From contig LGFI01000008.1 of assembly GCA_001508155.1 (NCBI GenBank), positions 1-64,000 on the forward strand: a stretch of DNA of 64,000 nucleotides. The letters run 5' to 3'. Positions 8,533 to 17,707 of this stretch are shown piece by piece (within the stretch, counting starts at the first letter, position 1; each line of letters opens with the position of its first letter). This DNA comes from Acetothermia bacterium 64_32 (GTDB lineage: Bacteria; Bipolaricaulota; Bipolaricaulia; Bipolaricaulales; Bipolaricaulaceae). A program made the position numbers and the translations under genes. The notes under the pieces were generated by a model. The model did not search any database. It saw only the letters and a list, made by a program, of their open reading frames with translations, and had not been told where the DNA came from.

Positions 8533-9780
8533 TCACTGGGAGAGCACCCGCTCCACGGCCGAGAGCTCCGGGGGGATCACTGTGGGGTCCGGGAGGCCCC
8601 TGAGCACGCCCTCGGGGTCCTTGAGCCCGGAGCCGGTGATGAAAACGGCGGCGGTGGCCCCCTCGGGGATGGTGCCGTCCCGCAACAGGGCGAGCAGCCC
8701 GGCGTAGGCCGCGGCCGCGGCCGGCTCGGCGAACACCCCCACCCGGCGCGGCAGGTCTTGGCCGGCAGCCACGATCTCCTCGTCCGTCACCGTGACAAAA
8801 CCCCCACCGCTTTCCGCCACGTACCTCACCGCCTTCACCACGTCCCGGGGCCGCCCCACCTTGATGGAATCGGCCACGGTGTCGGCGGGCTCATCGGCGG
8901 GCAGGATGGCCTCCCCCCTCCGGAACCGCCGGAAGGCGTGGGCGATGGCGGCCGCCCCGGCTGCCTGTACCCCATATACCTTGGGGCTTGCCTCTGCAAG
9001 CCCCACCTTCACCAACTCGGAAAATCCCTTGGCTATCCCCGAAATCACCGACCCATCTCCCACCGGGACCAGCACGTACTGGGGAAGCTCCCCCTCCAGC
9101 TGCTCCCACAGCTCCAGCGCCCCGGTCTTCTTCCCCTCCACGTTCATCGGGTTTACGGCGGCGGAGCGGTCGTACCAGCCAAAGTGGGCCGAGGCCTGGC
9201 TGCACAGGTCGAACGCCTGATCGTATGTGCCGTCCACGGCGAAAACCAGGGCCCCGAAGGCGATGAGCTGGGCCACCTTGGGCTTGGGGGCGGTCCTGGG
9301 GACGAAGATGTGGCAGGGGATGCCGGCGGAGGCGCAGAAGCCTGCAAGGGAGGTGGCGGCATTCCCGGTGGAGGCCGCCGCCATCGCCCCCCGCCCCAGC
9401 TTCCTGGCGGCAGCCACCGCCACCGCCGTGGCCCGGTCCTTGTAAGAGGCCGTGGGGTTGAGGGCATCGTCCTTGATCCACAGGCCGGAAAGCCCCAGCT
9501 CCCTGGCCAGGGTGGGGCAGGAGTAGACCGGGGTCCAACCCGCCCGGAGGGGCACCGCATGCTCCACCCCCACCGGGAGAAGCTCCTCATAGCGCCACAG
9601 GGAAGAACGTCTGGTCTCGGCAAAGCTGGTGGGGGTAAGTCGCCGGCCCAGGATCCTGTAATCGTAAAGCACCTCAAGGGTCCCCGCCCTGGGCCCACAC
9701 CGCGGGCAGGTGTAGTCCAAAGACCAGGGCTCATACTCCCGGCCACAGCTCACACAGCGGAACGCTACCGGCTCACCCAT
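8533..9780 (-). CDS. threonine synthase-like PLP-dependent enzyme
   Basis: A 415-residue fold-type II PLP enzyme with a zinc-ribbon N-terminus (CVSC and CPRC within residues 9-33) and the PLP-binding lysine in NPTASYKDRA near residue 105, followed by ASTGNAATSL. Sequence layout is that of threonine synthase, which converts O-phosphohomoserine to threonine. It lies between ygfK and the hydroxylase subunits, where enterobacterial purine clusters have the PLP enzyme YgeX (2,3-diaminopropionate ammonia-lyase). It may therefore act on a purine-degradation product; this is inference. An AGGAG site precedes the ATG. Confidence 0.8.
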   Translation of the reverse strand: MGEPVAFRCVSCGREYEPWSLDYTCPRCGPRAGTLEVLYDYRILGRRLTPTSFAETRRSSLWRYEELLPVGVEHAVPLRAGWTPVYSCPTLARELGLSGLWIKDDALNPTASYKDRATAVAVAAARKLGRGAMAAASTGNAATSLAGFCASAGIPCHIFVPRTAPKPKVAQLIAFGALVFAVDGTYDQAFDLCSQASAHFGWYDRSAAVNPMNVEGKKTGALELWEQLEGELPQYVLVPVGDGSVISGIAKGFSELVKVGLAEASPKVYGVQAAGAAAIAHAFRRFRRGEAILPADEPADTVADSIKVGRPRDVVKAVRYVAESGGGFVTVTDEEIVAAGQDLPRRVGVFAEPAAAAAYAGLLALLRDGTIPEGATAAVFITGSGLKDPEGVLRGLPDPTVIPPELSAVERVLSQ

Positions 9781-9810
9781 GGATTTCTCCTGTCATGGCC
9801 CTAGCTTAAC

Positions 9811-12800
9811 CTATCTTCGCCAGATGGGCAGGAAGGGAAGGGAACGCCTGGCCCCCTCCAGGAGGACCGCCATCTCCGCCGCCACCTTCAGGGAAAGCTC
9901 CCCTTCGAAGGGCCCCAGGGCCTTTCCCTCCACCTGCGAGAAATCACCGGCGACCCGCACCACAAGCTCCCCCTCCCGCGCAGGTAGCCGCACAACGGAA
10001 AGCAGGTACCCAGCATCGGTCGCCTGGAGTGTGAACAGCTGCCCCCCCTCCTTACGGTAGACGGTGCTACCGGCGATGTGAAATGCGTTCCCCTCCTCGG
10101 CGTAGATGTCCTCCAGGCGGAAGAACAGGCGCGGCTTTTCCCGGTAGGGCTTCCCCTGGTGCACGCAGAAGGTGGCGCAGTTCCCGCACTCGTTACAGAG
10201 GTCGTCTATATGGAGGATCTGGCGGGCCTGGGCCACCCGGAAGCTTTCCCAACCCGCCACCTCCAAGCCGCCGTCTTTCACCTTAAGCCGGGGCAGCTGC
10301 CAGTCCACCGGGGAGACGAAATAGTGGAGGTTGGCCCTGTTGGGGCAAACCTCCACGCACTTGTCGCACAGGGCCGAACACTGGAGGCAGCGGGCCGCCT
10401 CCAGTTTTGCCTCCTCCTCCGTGTATGTGTCCTCTATGAGTTGGAAGCCGGTGCGAAGCTGTGGGGGCAGGGTCTTGAGCCCCCTTGGGGGCTCCCTGCG
10501 GGCCCGCATGCGTTTTATCCCCACGATGTCCGCGCGGGAGAGCTCAGGGCGGGGGGGATCGGGCTCGCGGAACGGCACCCCTAGCTCCCGACAGATGGCC
10601 TGGGCGGCCCGCAGGCCGTCCCCGCAGGCGGCGATGATGGAATGGGGACCGGGGGTGACGTCCCCCCCCGCGTAGATTCGGGGGGCGAGCCGACCGGCCC
10701 CTGCTTCCACCCGCCGGATATCCACTTTAGAGCCCGAAAGGAAAGCGAGGTCGGCCCTTTGGCCTATGGCCACCACCAGCGAGTCCGCCGGCAGGACGAA
10801 CTCGCTCCCCTGGATAGGCACGGGCCGGCGGCGGCCGTCCGGCCCCGGTTCCCCAAGCTCGTTCCGCACAAGCTCCACCCCCACCACCCGGCCGTCCTCA
10901 CGCAACACCCGCATCGGGGAGACCAGCTCCAAAAGCCTCACCCCTTCCTCGAGGGCCCCGGAGAGCTCCTCCTGGGAGGCGGGCATCTCCGCCCGGCTGC
11001 GGCGGTAGGCCACGATCACCTCCCCGCCCAGCCGCCGGGCGGCCCGGGCGGCATCCATGGCCGTGTCCCCTCCCCCGATCACCACCACCTTACGGCCCAG
11101 GGCCGGCCGGGCCCCGGCCCGCACCTCTTCCAGGAGCTCCAGGCCCGACCACACCCCCGCCCCTTCGATCCCCTCGATGTGAAGGGGCACCTCCTCTTGG
11201 GTGCCACAGGCGATGAATACCGCGTCGTAACCCTCCCTGAGGAGCTCCTCGGGGGGGATGGTCACCGGCTGGGAGAGCCTCAGGTCGACTCCCAGGGCCA
11301 ATATCCTCTCCACATCAGCCCTGATCACCTCATCCGGAAGCCGGAAGGGGGGTACCAGGTGCATCATCCCCCCCGGCCTATCCTTGGCCTCGTAGATCGT
11401 CACAGAGACCCCGCTTCTGGCCAGGAAGTAGGCGGCCGAAAGCCCTGCGGGCCCCGCCCCAACTATCGCCACCCTTTTCCCCGTGGGGGGGGACTTCACC
11501 GGCTCGGGGGAGGTCCCATGGGCGAAGGCGAACCGCTTCAGGGCCCGGATGGCCACCGGGGCCTCGTAGCTGTTCCTGGTACACCGGGTCTTGCAAAGCT
11601 GGGTGCAAACATAGCCGGTGACCCCAGGGAGAGGGTTCCGGGCCAAGATCGCCTCCAGGGCCCGAGCCGGGTCACCTTTCCCTATCCACCAGATGTACTC
11701 GGGCACGTCCTGCCGCACGCCGCACTCCTCCACACACGGGGCGGCGATGCAGTCGAATGGGGGAAGCCCCCGGGAGGTCTTGGGAAGCCCGTAGCGGAAG
11801 TAGGCCTTCTTGTAGCGGGGGGACTCCAGGGCCCCTTTCGCCGCCCGCTCCAGGTTCGCCAGGGCACCCTCGGAGAGCTGGGAGAGTTCCCTCGCCCCCC
11901 GGCGGTCCATCTCTGCCTCGATCTCCTCCAGGTATTGGTGGAAGCGCGCATACCCCCCCGGCTTCAGGAGGTCGGAGGCCACCGTCACCGGAAGCGCCCC
12001 GCAGGACAGGATCTCGGCCACGTTCAACGCATCCGCCCCCCCGGCATAGGAAACGAAAAGCTCCCCCTCAAACTCCTGGGCCAGCCTCCAAAAGAGGTTC
12101 ATGGTGACCGGGTAAAGGGCCCGGCCGGACATGTACATCTCCTCCCCGGGCAGGACCCCCTTGTGGTTGCGCATGGCCAGCGTGTTCGACAGCTTCACCC
12201 CGAACACCAGGCCCCGCTTTTCTGCTACCTCCTTGAGGGCTTTGATGAGTTCCACCGCCCGGTCGTACTCAAGGTCCTTCTCGAACACGGAATCGGGGAT
12301 CTCGATCTCGCGGAAGCCGAGGTGATCGTGCAGGATGCGGAGGACCTCGTCCTTCCCAAGGAGGGTGGGGTTCAACTTGATGAAGGTATGCAGGCCCCGC
12401 TCCTCCAGGAGGTATCTTGCTATCCCCTCGATCTCATCCGGGGGGCAGCCGTGCATGGTGGACAGGGTGACGCTGCCTGTGAGCCTTTCTGGGATCTCCA
12501 CTTCGGCAAGCTCGGGGTGTCTTTCCCGCAGGATCCCCCTAAGCTCTGCTAGCTCCGAGCTTGCGTCCGCCAGGCGGTCCATGAAGCGGAGCATTGGGGG
12601 GCTGGTGATGCCCTTGAAGTCGTAGCCCACCGACATGTTGAACTGGGTGTCGAAGGGGACATCGCCCCAGCCCAGGATATGGGGGAGGACGTGCACCAGG
12701 ACCCACGCTTTGATGTACTCCCAGGCGGACTGGGAAAGCTTGAGCTCCTGGGACCACTCCACGTTATAGCCCTCGTCCTCCATGTCGATGCAGGGGCGGG

Positions 12801-13086
12801 GGATTTCGAGTTCGTCCAGGACCTGGACCGTTTTGAGCTCTATGAACCGGCCCCCACAGAGCCAAGCGGACACGATGTTCTGAGCGAGTTGCGTATGGGG
12901 CCCAGCGGCCGGGCCGATGGGGGTGCCCAAGGGCTCCCCAAAAAGCTCGGTGCCGAATGGGGGGTTCGGCCGGGGACGCCAGAAGAGCTCCTTGGGGATC
13001 CCAAAGATCTCCCCCCGGGCCTTGTACTCCCCGAGGATCCACTCTAAAAGAACCTCGAAAGGCTGCGGTCTCATGAGGTCGGACAT
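9811..13086 (-). CDS. ygfK: YgfK-like multidomain oxidoreductase
   Basis: A 1091-residue protein built like E. coli YgfK (called putative selenate reductase subunit). An N-terminal dihydroorotate-dehydrogenase-like domain (1-430) is followed by the GltD-type cysteine region (446-502), an FAD site GAGPAGLSAA near 543 and an NAD(P)H site GGGDTAMDAA near 670. C-terminal ferredoxin-like cysteines are at about 900-914 (CLQC..C..C...C) and 963-974 (CNECGNC). Length and domain order are complete. In purine-degrading anaerobes ygfK lies with ssnA and a molybdenum hydroxylase, as here. Its exact reaction is not established. AGGAGGGA precedes the ATG. Confidence 0.93.
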   Translation of the reverse strand: MSDLMRPQPFEVLLEWILGEYKARGEIFGIPKELFWRPRPNPPFGTELFGEPLGTPIGPAAGPHTQLAQNIVSAWLCGGRFIELKTVQVLDELEIPRPCIDMEDEGYNVEWSQELKLSQSAWEYIKAWVLVHVLPHILGWGDVPFDTQFNMSVGYDFKGITSPPMLRFMDRLADASSELAELRGILRERHPELAEVEIPERLTGSVTLSTMHGCPPDEIEGIARYLLEERGLHTFIKLNPTLLGKDEVLRILHDHLGFREIEIPDSVFEKDLEYDRAVELIKALKEVAEKRGLVFGVKLSNTLAMRNHKGVLPGEEMYMSGRALYPVTMNLFWRLAQEFEGELFVSYAGGADALNVAEILSCGALPVTVASDLLKPGGYARFHQYLEEIEAEMDRRGARELSQLSEGALANLERAAKGALESPRYKKAYFRYGLPKTSRGLPPFDCIAAPCVEECGVRQDVPEYIWWIGKGDPARALEAILARNPLPGVTGYVCTQLCKTRCTRNSYEAPVAIRALKRFAFAHGTSPEPVKSPPTGKRVAIVGAGPAGLSAAYFLARSGVSVTIYEAKDRPGGMMHLVPPFRLPDEVIRADVERILALGVDLRLSQPVTIPPEELLREGYDAVFIACGTQEEVPLHIEGIEGAGVWSGLELLEEVRAGARPALGRKVVVIGGGDTAMDAARAARRLGGEVIVAYRRSRAEMPASQEELSGALEEGVRLLELVSPMRVLREDGRVVGVELVRNELGEPGPDGRRRPVPIQGSEFVLPADSLVVAIGQRADLAFLSGSKVDIRRVEAGAGRLAPRIYAGGDVTPGPHSIIAACGDGLRAAQAICRELGVPFREPDPPRPELSRADIVGIKRMRARREPPRGLKTLPPQLRTGFQLIEDTYTEEEAKLEAARCLQCSALCDKCVEVCPNRANLHYFVSPVDWQLPRLKVKDGGLEVAGWESFRVAQARQILHIDDLCNECGNCATFCVHQGKPYREKPRLFFRLEDIYAEEGNAFHIAGSTVYRKEGGQLFTLQATDAGYLLSVVRLPAREGELVVRVAGDFSQVEGKALGPFEGELSLKVAAEMAVLLEGARRSLPFLPIWRR

Positions 13087-13093
13087 ATCCCTC

Positions 13094-14413
13094 CTATATC
13101 CTTGCCCACAGCCGCTTGGCCGCCTCCCTAGCCTTGGCCAGGGCCTCCCGCTCGTCCACCTTGCTCACCTGCCCGCATGAGAGGAGGACCTCCCCGGCCC
13201 CGATCACCGTGTGGGGGGAAAGCCCCTCGGAGATCCGAGCGAACATGAGGTGCCAAGGGAGGTTCCCCCCGGTGATGGGGGTGGGAGGGTGGTAGTCCCA
13301 AAGCACCAGGTCTGCCGCATACCCCGGGGCAAGTTTTCCCATGGGCACCCCGAAGAACCTCTCGGCCAGGGCATAGTTATGGTAAAGCAAAAGAAGGAGT
13401 TTGTCTCCCAGGGCGGTGGGGGTTCCGCTTGTGTGGTGGGCCAGGAGGCTGGCGGAGAGGAGTTCCCCGATGATGTCGCAGCCGTAGCCGTCCGTGCCCA
13501 GGCCCACGTTTATCCCTCGGGAGAGCATCTTCTCTACCTGGGCGGCGCCCACGGCGTTGTTCATGTTGGAGCGGGGGTTATGGATGAGGCTCGCCGGGCG
13601 GTCGGCCAGAAGTTCCAGCTCCGCCTGGGAAAGGTGGATGCCATGGGCGAGGAGCGTCCCCTCCCTCAGGATCCCGAACTTGTCAAGCCTCTCCGCCACC
13701 CGCAGGCCGTATCTCTGCAAGGAGTCCACCACGTCTTCCTTCCCCTCGGCCAGGTGGATGTGGAACGGAAGGTTCAGTGGCTCGGCGGCCTGGACGGCCC
13801 GTTCCAGGGACTGGTCCGACAGGGTGAAGGAGGCGTGGAGCCCCATGTGGGCGGCGCACCGCCCCGGGAGGACGTCCTCTTTTGCCGCCCTCAGGTTCTC
13901 GGCGATCCCCGCGTCCCGTTCCGCAAGCCCGCCCCGGTCGGTGACCTCGTAGCAAAGGTCGCACCTGAGCCCCAGCTCGTCCACCACCGCCCGCCTTATC
14001 TGGGAAAGGGCCCCCTCGATGGCCCCCGGGGAGGCGTGATGGTCAAGCAGGGCCGTGACCCCGGCCCGCAGGTGCTGAAGGCCCCCCACCATGGCGGACC
14101 AGTAGACGTCCTCGGGCTCCAGGGCCCGATCCAGCCGCCACCACAGCCCCTCCAGGATCTCCCCGAAGCTCCTGGGGGAAAAGCCGGGGATGGACACGCC
14201 CCGGGCCAGGGAGGAGTACAGGTGGGCGTGGGCGTTCACCAACCCCGGGGTGAGGAGCCGCCCGTCGGCGTCGATCCTCCTTGCCCCGGACACCTCCGGG
14301 GCCGGCCCTTCCCCCACTGCCTCTATCCTGTCCCCCGACACGATCAAATAGCCCTGTTCGTGGTAGGTGCCGAACAGGTCCCCCAGCCGTACCCGGTCGA
14401 TCACAAGCTCCAT
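13094..14413 (-). CDS. ssnA: SsnA-like amidohydrolase
   Basis: A 439-residue metal-dependent amidohydrolase of the TrzN/AtzA/guanine deaminase group. The metal-binding NAHAHLYSS is near residue 62, HIHLAEG near 218, a zinc His in LLAHGIHL near 254, and the catalytic Asp in GLGTDGYGCD near 305. SsnA proteins occur beside ygfK in purine catabolic clusters and are thought to hydrolyse or deaminate a heterocyclic intermediate. It is 7 bases upstream of ygfK and downstream of the purine-type ABC importer. Confidence 0.93.
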   Translation of the reverse strand: MELVIDRVRLGDLFGTYHEQGYLIVSGDRIEAVGEGPAPEVSGARRIDADGRLLTPGLVNAHAHLYSSLARGVSIPGFSPRSFGEILEGLWWRLDRALEPEDVYWSAMVGGLQHLRAGVTALLDHHASPGAIEGALSQIRRAVVDELGLRCDLCYEVTDRGGLAERDAGIAENLRAAKEDVLPGRCAAHMGLHASFTLSDQSLERAVQAAEPLNLPFHIHLAEGKEDVVDSLQRYGLRVAERLDKFGILREGTLLAHGIHLSQAELELLADRPASLIHNPRSNMNNAVGAAQVEKMLSRGINVGLGTDGYGCDIIGELLSASLLAHHTSGTPTALGDKLLLLLYHNYALAERFFGVPMGKLAPGYAADLVLWDYHPPTPITGGNLPWHLMFARISEGLSPHTVIGAGEVLLSCGQVSKVDEREALAKAREAAKRLWARI

Positions 14414-14430
14414 CGCCAGCCCTCCAAGGA

Positions 14431-14460
14431 AAGGGGGGCCGCCCTGGGGCGACCCCCCTT
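14431..14460 (-). terminator. strong hairpin after the BMP binding-protein gene (attenuator or processing site)
   Basis: An inverted repeat with a stem of about 13 base pairs (one G-U pair on the transcribed strand) and a 4-base loop lies between the binding-protein gene and ssnA. It lacks a good uridine run, so it is more likely a partial terminator or mRNA-stabilising hairpin that keeps binding-protein mRNA more abundant than downstream genes. Confidence 0.6.
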
Positions 14461-14470
14461 GGGTCCAAGC

Positions 14471-15625
14471 TCACTCCCCGGGCTCCCCCGGCCAGGGGCC
14501 CACCACTCCCTCCACCGCCCACTCCAGGGTGATGAGGGTGTCCACCGAAGGCCACATCCCCTCCGGGACCACCAGGTTGCCCTTCCGGTCATACACCGGG
14601 CCCTGGAAGGGATCGAAGGTGACCCCTGGGTCGGCCATCTGGTTGTGGCGGACCATCACCAGGTCGTAGGCGGAGATCTCGCCGAACGTGGGGTGATCGA
14701 TGATGTAGGCCTTGAGGTCGTCCTTGAACACGGGGTTGATCATCATGCCGGGTTCGGCCCCCACCTCCACCGCCCCCTGGGAAAGCAGCCACCAGTAGTC
14801 CACGTGCTGCAGGTTCTCGTTTGTGTAAAGGCCCTGGTGGACCTTGGTCAAGAAGTCGCGGTAGATGGCCTCCCAGTGGACGATCTGCCCCGATACCACC
14901 TTGTCGGGGGCGAACTGGTACATGGGGGTATAGTGGCCGAAGGAGACAAAGCCGTTTTCGGCGGCCACCTGCACCACGGTGGGGGAGTCCTCGGTGAAGG
15001 CGAACACATCGCACCCTTCGGCGATCAGGGCCTCCGCCGCTTCTTTTGCCGCGGCGGGGTTGAACCACTCGTAGATCCACTTCACGTGTACTTCGGCATC
15101 CGGGTTGGCCTCGCGCACCCCGATGGTGAAGGCGTTTATGTGGCGTTTGACCTCCGGGATGGGGAAGGCGCCCACGTAACCGATCTTCCCGGACTTGGTG
15201 AGGGCCCCGGCCATGATCCCGTTCAGGTAGTACACCTGGTAGAAGTCGGCCATGTAGGTGGCCGAGTTGGGGGCCCGTTTGAAGCCCGAGCAGTGGGCGA
15301 AGATGACGTCGGGGTAACGGGCCGCCGCCTCGATCGTCTCGTCCATGAACCCGAAGCTGGTGGTGAAGATGACGTTACACCCCTGAGCCACCAGCTGGTC
15401 GATGAAGGTGCCGGCCTGCCCCTCCGGCACGGACTCCACGTAAACCGTCTCCAGCCAATCGAATTCCTGGTCCAACATCTCGCGAGCTTCGTTGTGGGCG
15501 AAGGACCAGCCGTAGTCCCCGATGGGGCCCACGTAGATGAACCCCGCCTTGATCTCCCCTTCGGCCAGCGCCACCAGGCCGAACGCCGTCATTACCATAA
15601 GCACCAAAACAGCAAACCTCCGCAT
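14471..15625 (-). CDS. BMP-family ABC transporter substrate-binding protein (nucleoside/purine type)
   Basis: A 384-residue BmpA/Med-family periplasmic binding protein. A signal peptide of about 21 residues ends in ALA and has no lipobox cysteine, so the mature protein would be soluble. The start of the mature domain (KAGFIYVGPIGDYGWSFAHN) is typical of the family. Known members bind nucleosides or purines. It follows two permeases and an ATPase of the same importer and precedes ssnA/ygfK, supporting a purine substrate. AAGGAGG precedes the ATG. Confidence 0.9.
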   Translation of the reverse strand: MRRFAVLVLMVMTAFGLVALAEGEIKAGFIYVGPIGDYGWSFAHNEAREMLDQEFDWLETVYVESVPEGQAGTFIDQLVAQGCNVIFTTSFGFMDETIEAAARYPDVIFAHCSGFKRAPNSATYMADFYQVYYLNGIMAGALTKSGKIGYVGAFPIPEVKRHINAFTIGVREANPDAEVHVKWIYEWFNPAAAKEAAEALIAEGCDVFAFTEDSPTVVQVAAENGFVSFGHYTPMYQFAPDKVVSGQIVHWEAIYRDFLTKVHQGLYTNENLQHVDYWWLLSQGAVEVGAEPGMMINPVFKDDLKAYIIDHPTFGEISAYDLVMVRHNQMADPGVTFDPFQGPVYDRKGNLVVPEGMWPSVDTLITLEWAVEGVVGPWPGEPGE

Positions 15626-15694
15626 ATCAAACCTCCTTTTTAAAGGCTACCCAACTTTTTTGCGCCCGAAGATCTCCTCGGCTTCCACCCCCTT

Positions 15695-16625
15695 TCATCT
15701 CTCCCCCCGGATGTAAGGGAGACCCAGGGCCCCTGGCGCCCCCCGCCGGCGCTGGGCGCCCCGCAGGCCCACCAGGGCCAACACCAGTATAGCAAACGCG
15801 TAGGGCATCAGCTTGAGGAGCTCCGGGGGAAGCCAGGCCTGCAGCCGGTAGGAGAGGTGGTAAAGCGCCCCGAAGAAAAGCGCCCCCCAGATGGCCTGCA
15901 GGGGGTCCCAGGCGGCGAAGATGGTGAGGGCGATCACGATCCACCCCATCCCCCCGGTCATCCCCTCCGTCCAGGAGGGCCGGTACTCCACGGACAGATA
16001 CCCGCCGGCTACCCCGGCGAGCATCCCCCCGAAGATCACCGCAAGATACCGCACCAAAAACACGTTCACCCCCAGGGCGTCCGCGGTGGCCGGGGATTCC
16101 CCCACCGACCGGAGGGAGATCCCCCACCGGGTACGGTAGAGGATTATCCACAACACCACCGCCAGGAACAGCCCCACGTAGGTGAGGACGCTCTGATCCT
16201 GAAAAAGCATCGGACCAAGAAGCGGGATCTGGGAAAGACCGGGGACGGTGAAGCTGGGCAGGGGTTGTCGCAAGGGGATCCCCTCCCACCCCCGGCCCAA
16301 AAGCCCAGCAAGCCCCGTGCCGAACATGGTTAGGGCGAGGCCGGACACGTACTGGTTTGCCCGCAGGGTGACGGTGAGGAATGCGTGGAGCAGGGCAGCC
16401 ACCCCCCCCCACCACCGCCGCGGCCAGGACCCCCAGCCCCGGGTGCCCAGTAGACTGGGCCACCGCGAAGGCGGAAAACGCCCCCAGGATCATCATCCCC
16501 TCCACCCCCAGGTTCACCACCCCCGCCCGCTCGGCGTAGATCTCCCCCAACGTCCCCCACAGCAGGGGCGTCCCGAAGGCAAGCGCCCTCCCTACGATCC
16601 CGATGAGCCAGCTTTGCCAGTCCAT
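15695..16625 (-). pseudogene. nucleoside-type ABC permease (second subunit), frameshifted in a G9 run
   Basis: The frame from ATG 16625 encodes the typical start of a BmpD/YufQ-like permease (EIYAERAGVVNLGVEGMM) but goes out of frame at a run of nine C on the + strand (16402-16410). The rest of the permease continues in another frame to the stop at 15695. Removing one base of the run restores a 309-residue protein of normal length with about nine membrane segments. The cause could be a sequencing error, slippage-corrected expression, phase variation or a true lesion. It overlaps the upstream permease gene by 34 bases. Confidence 0.85.
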
Positions 16626-17707
16626 CCCTCTCCTTTGGGCGAAAGCTTCACCCGCCAGTACATGAGGAGCTCCACCCCGATTAGGAAGAACAGGATCAGC
16701 CCATTGAACACCCCGGTCACCTGGAACGGCATCCGGAGGGAAACCTTGATCACGTCCCCAGCCGCGAAGATGAGCCCGAAAAGGAGCGACGTCACTATGG
16801 CCGCCAGGGGGCTTCCCCGGGCCAGCCAGGCCACGATGATGGCAGTATAGCCGTAGTTCATCGAGACCTGGGTGGGCGAAAGCAGCTTGTGGTGGATACC
16901 AGCCACCTCCCCCACCCCGGCCAGGCCCGCCAGCCCCCCGGAAAGGAGCATCACCGCGAGGCTCACCCTCAGGAAGTTGATCCCGGCATACCGGGCCGCC
17001 CCCTCGGACTCCCCCACCACCCGGACCTCGTATCCCAGGCGGGTGCGGGCCAAAACAAGCGCCGCCAAAACCGCCGCCGCCACCCCGATCACCAGGGTGG
17101 GCCAGTGCACCCTGGATAGCGGAAGCAGCGGAAGCCACCCGGCCTTGGAAAAGGTGTCGGTGTAGGCAAAGCCCCGCATGGTGGGCCCCTTCCAGGGGCC
17201 GTGGATGAGCCACTCCACGATGTAGATCATGATGTAGTTCATCATCAAGGTTGAGATGACGTCGTTCACCTTAAGCTTCACCTTGAGGAAGGCGGGGATC
17301 ATGCCCCAGATGGCGCCTGCCAGGAACCCGGCCCCGAACATGGCCGGAAGGAGCCACGGCCTGGGGATCCCGGAGAACAGGGCCACCCCGGTGGCCGCCA
17401 CCGCCCCGGCGAGGAGCTGCCCTTCGGCCCCGATGTTCCAGAACTGGGCCCGGAAGGAGATCACCAGCCCCACCCCGCAGAGGAGCAAGGGGATCGTCCT
17501 CCGCAGGATCTCCATCAGCCCATAGCGGCTCCCCAGGGTGGATTTGGCGATGGTGGCGTAGGCGTGCCAGGGGTCGACCCCGTAGCCGGCGAAGATGACC
17601 GCCCCCACAAGCAAGGCCAGCACCACCGCCAGGACGGAAACCCCGAGGACCACCCCACGGGGCGGGGCAAGCCGGCGCTCAAGGAGGAAGGGGCCGAAAC
17701 GCTTCAT
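16592..17707 (-). CDS. nucleoside-type ABC permease (first subunit)
   Basis: A 371-residue branched-chain/nucleoside-type inner-membrane permease (BmpC/YufP-like) with about ten hydrophobic segments. The motif FWNIGAEGQLLAGA near residue 92 and the EAA-like segment GESEGAARYAGIN match the family. It overlaps the ATPase gene by 4 bases and the second permease by 34 bases, so the three are co-translated. With the binding protein it forms one importer for purines or nucleosides (substrate inferred from context). Confidence 0.92.
   Translation of the reverse strand: MKRFGPFLLERRLAPPRGVVLGVSVLAVVLALLVGAVIFAGYGVDPWHAYATIAKSTLGSRYGLMEILRRTIPLLLCGVGLVISFRAQFWNIGAEGQLLAGAVAATGVALFSGIPRPWLLPAMFGAGFLAGAIWGMIPAFLKVKLKVNDVISTLMMNYIMIYIVEWLIHGPWKGPTMRGFAYTDTFSKAGWLPLLPLSRVHWPTLVIGVAAAVLAALVLARTRLGYEVRVVGESEGAARYAGINFLRVSLAVMLLSGGLAGLAGVGEVAGIHHKLLSPTQVSMNYGYTAIIVAWLARGSPLAAIVTSLLFGLIFAAGDVIKVSLRMPFQVTGVFNGLILFFLIGVELLMYWRVKLSPKGEGWTGKAGSSGS

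Noticed and set aside
8227-9804. A 525-codon plus-strand frame opposite the PLP enzyme and 2Fe-2S genes
   Set aside because: It overlaps two genes with intact motifs on the other strand; no ribosome-binding site and no recognisable domain.
10642-12552. A 636-codon plus-strand frame opposite ygfK
   Set aside because: Antisense shadow of a conserved multidomain gene; composition is His/Pro/Gly-rich and unlike any protein.
13211-15643. An 810-codon open frame on the plus strand opposite ssnA and the BMP binding protein
   Set aside because: It runs antisense to two well-recognised genes in high-G+C DNA, is full of Pro/Gly/His low-complexity sequence and has no family features.
15627-17213. A single 528-codon protein across the permease region
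   Set aside because: Only its middle segment encodes permease sequence; the ends are out-of-frame readings of the first permease and the frameshifted second one.
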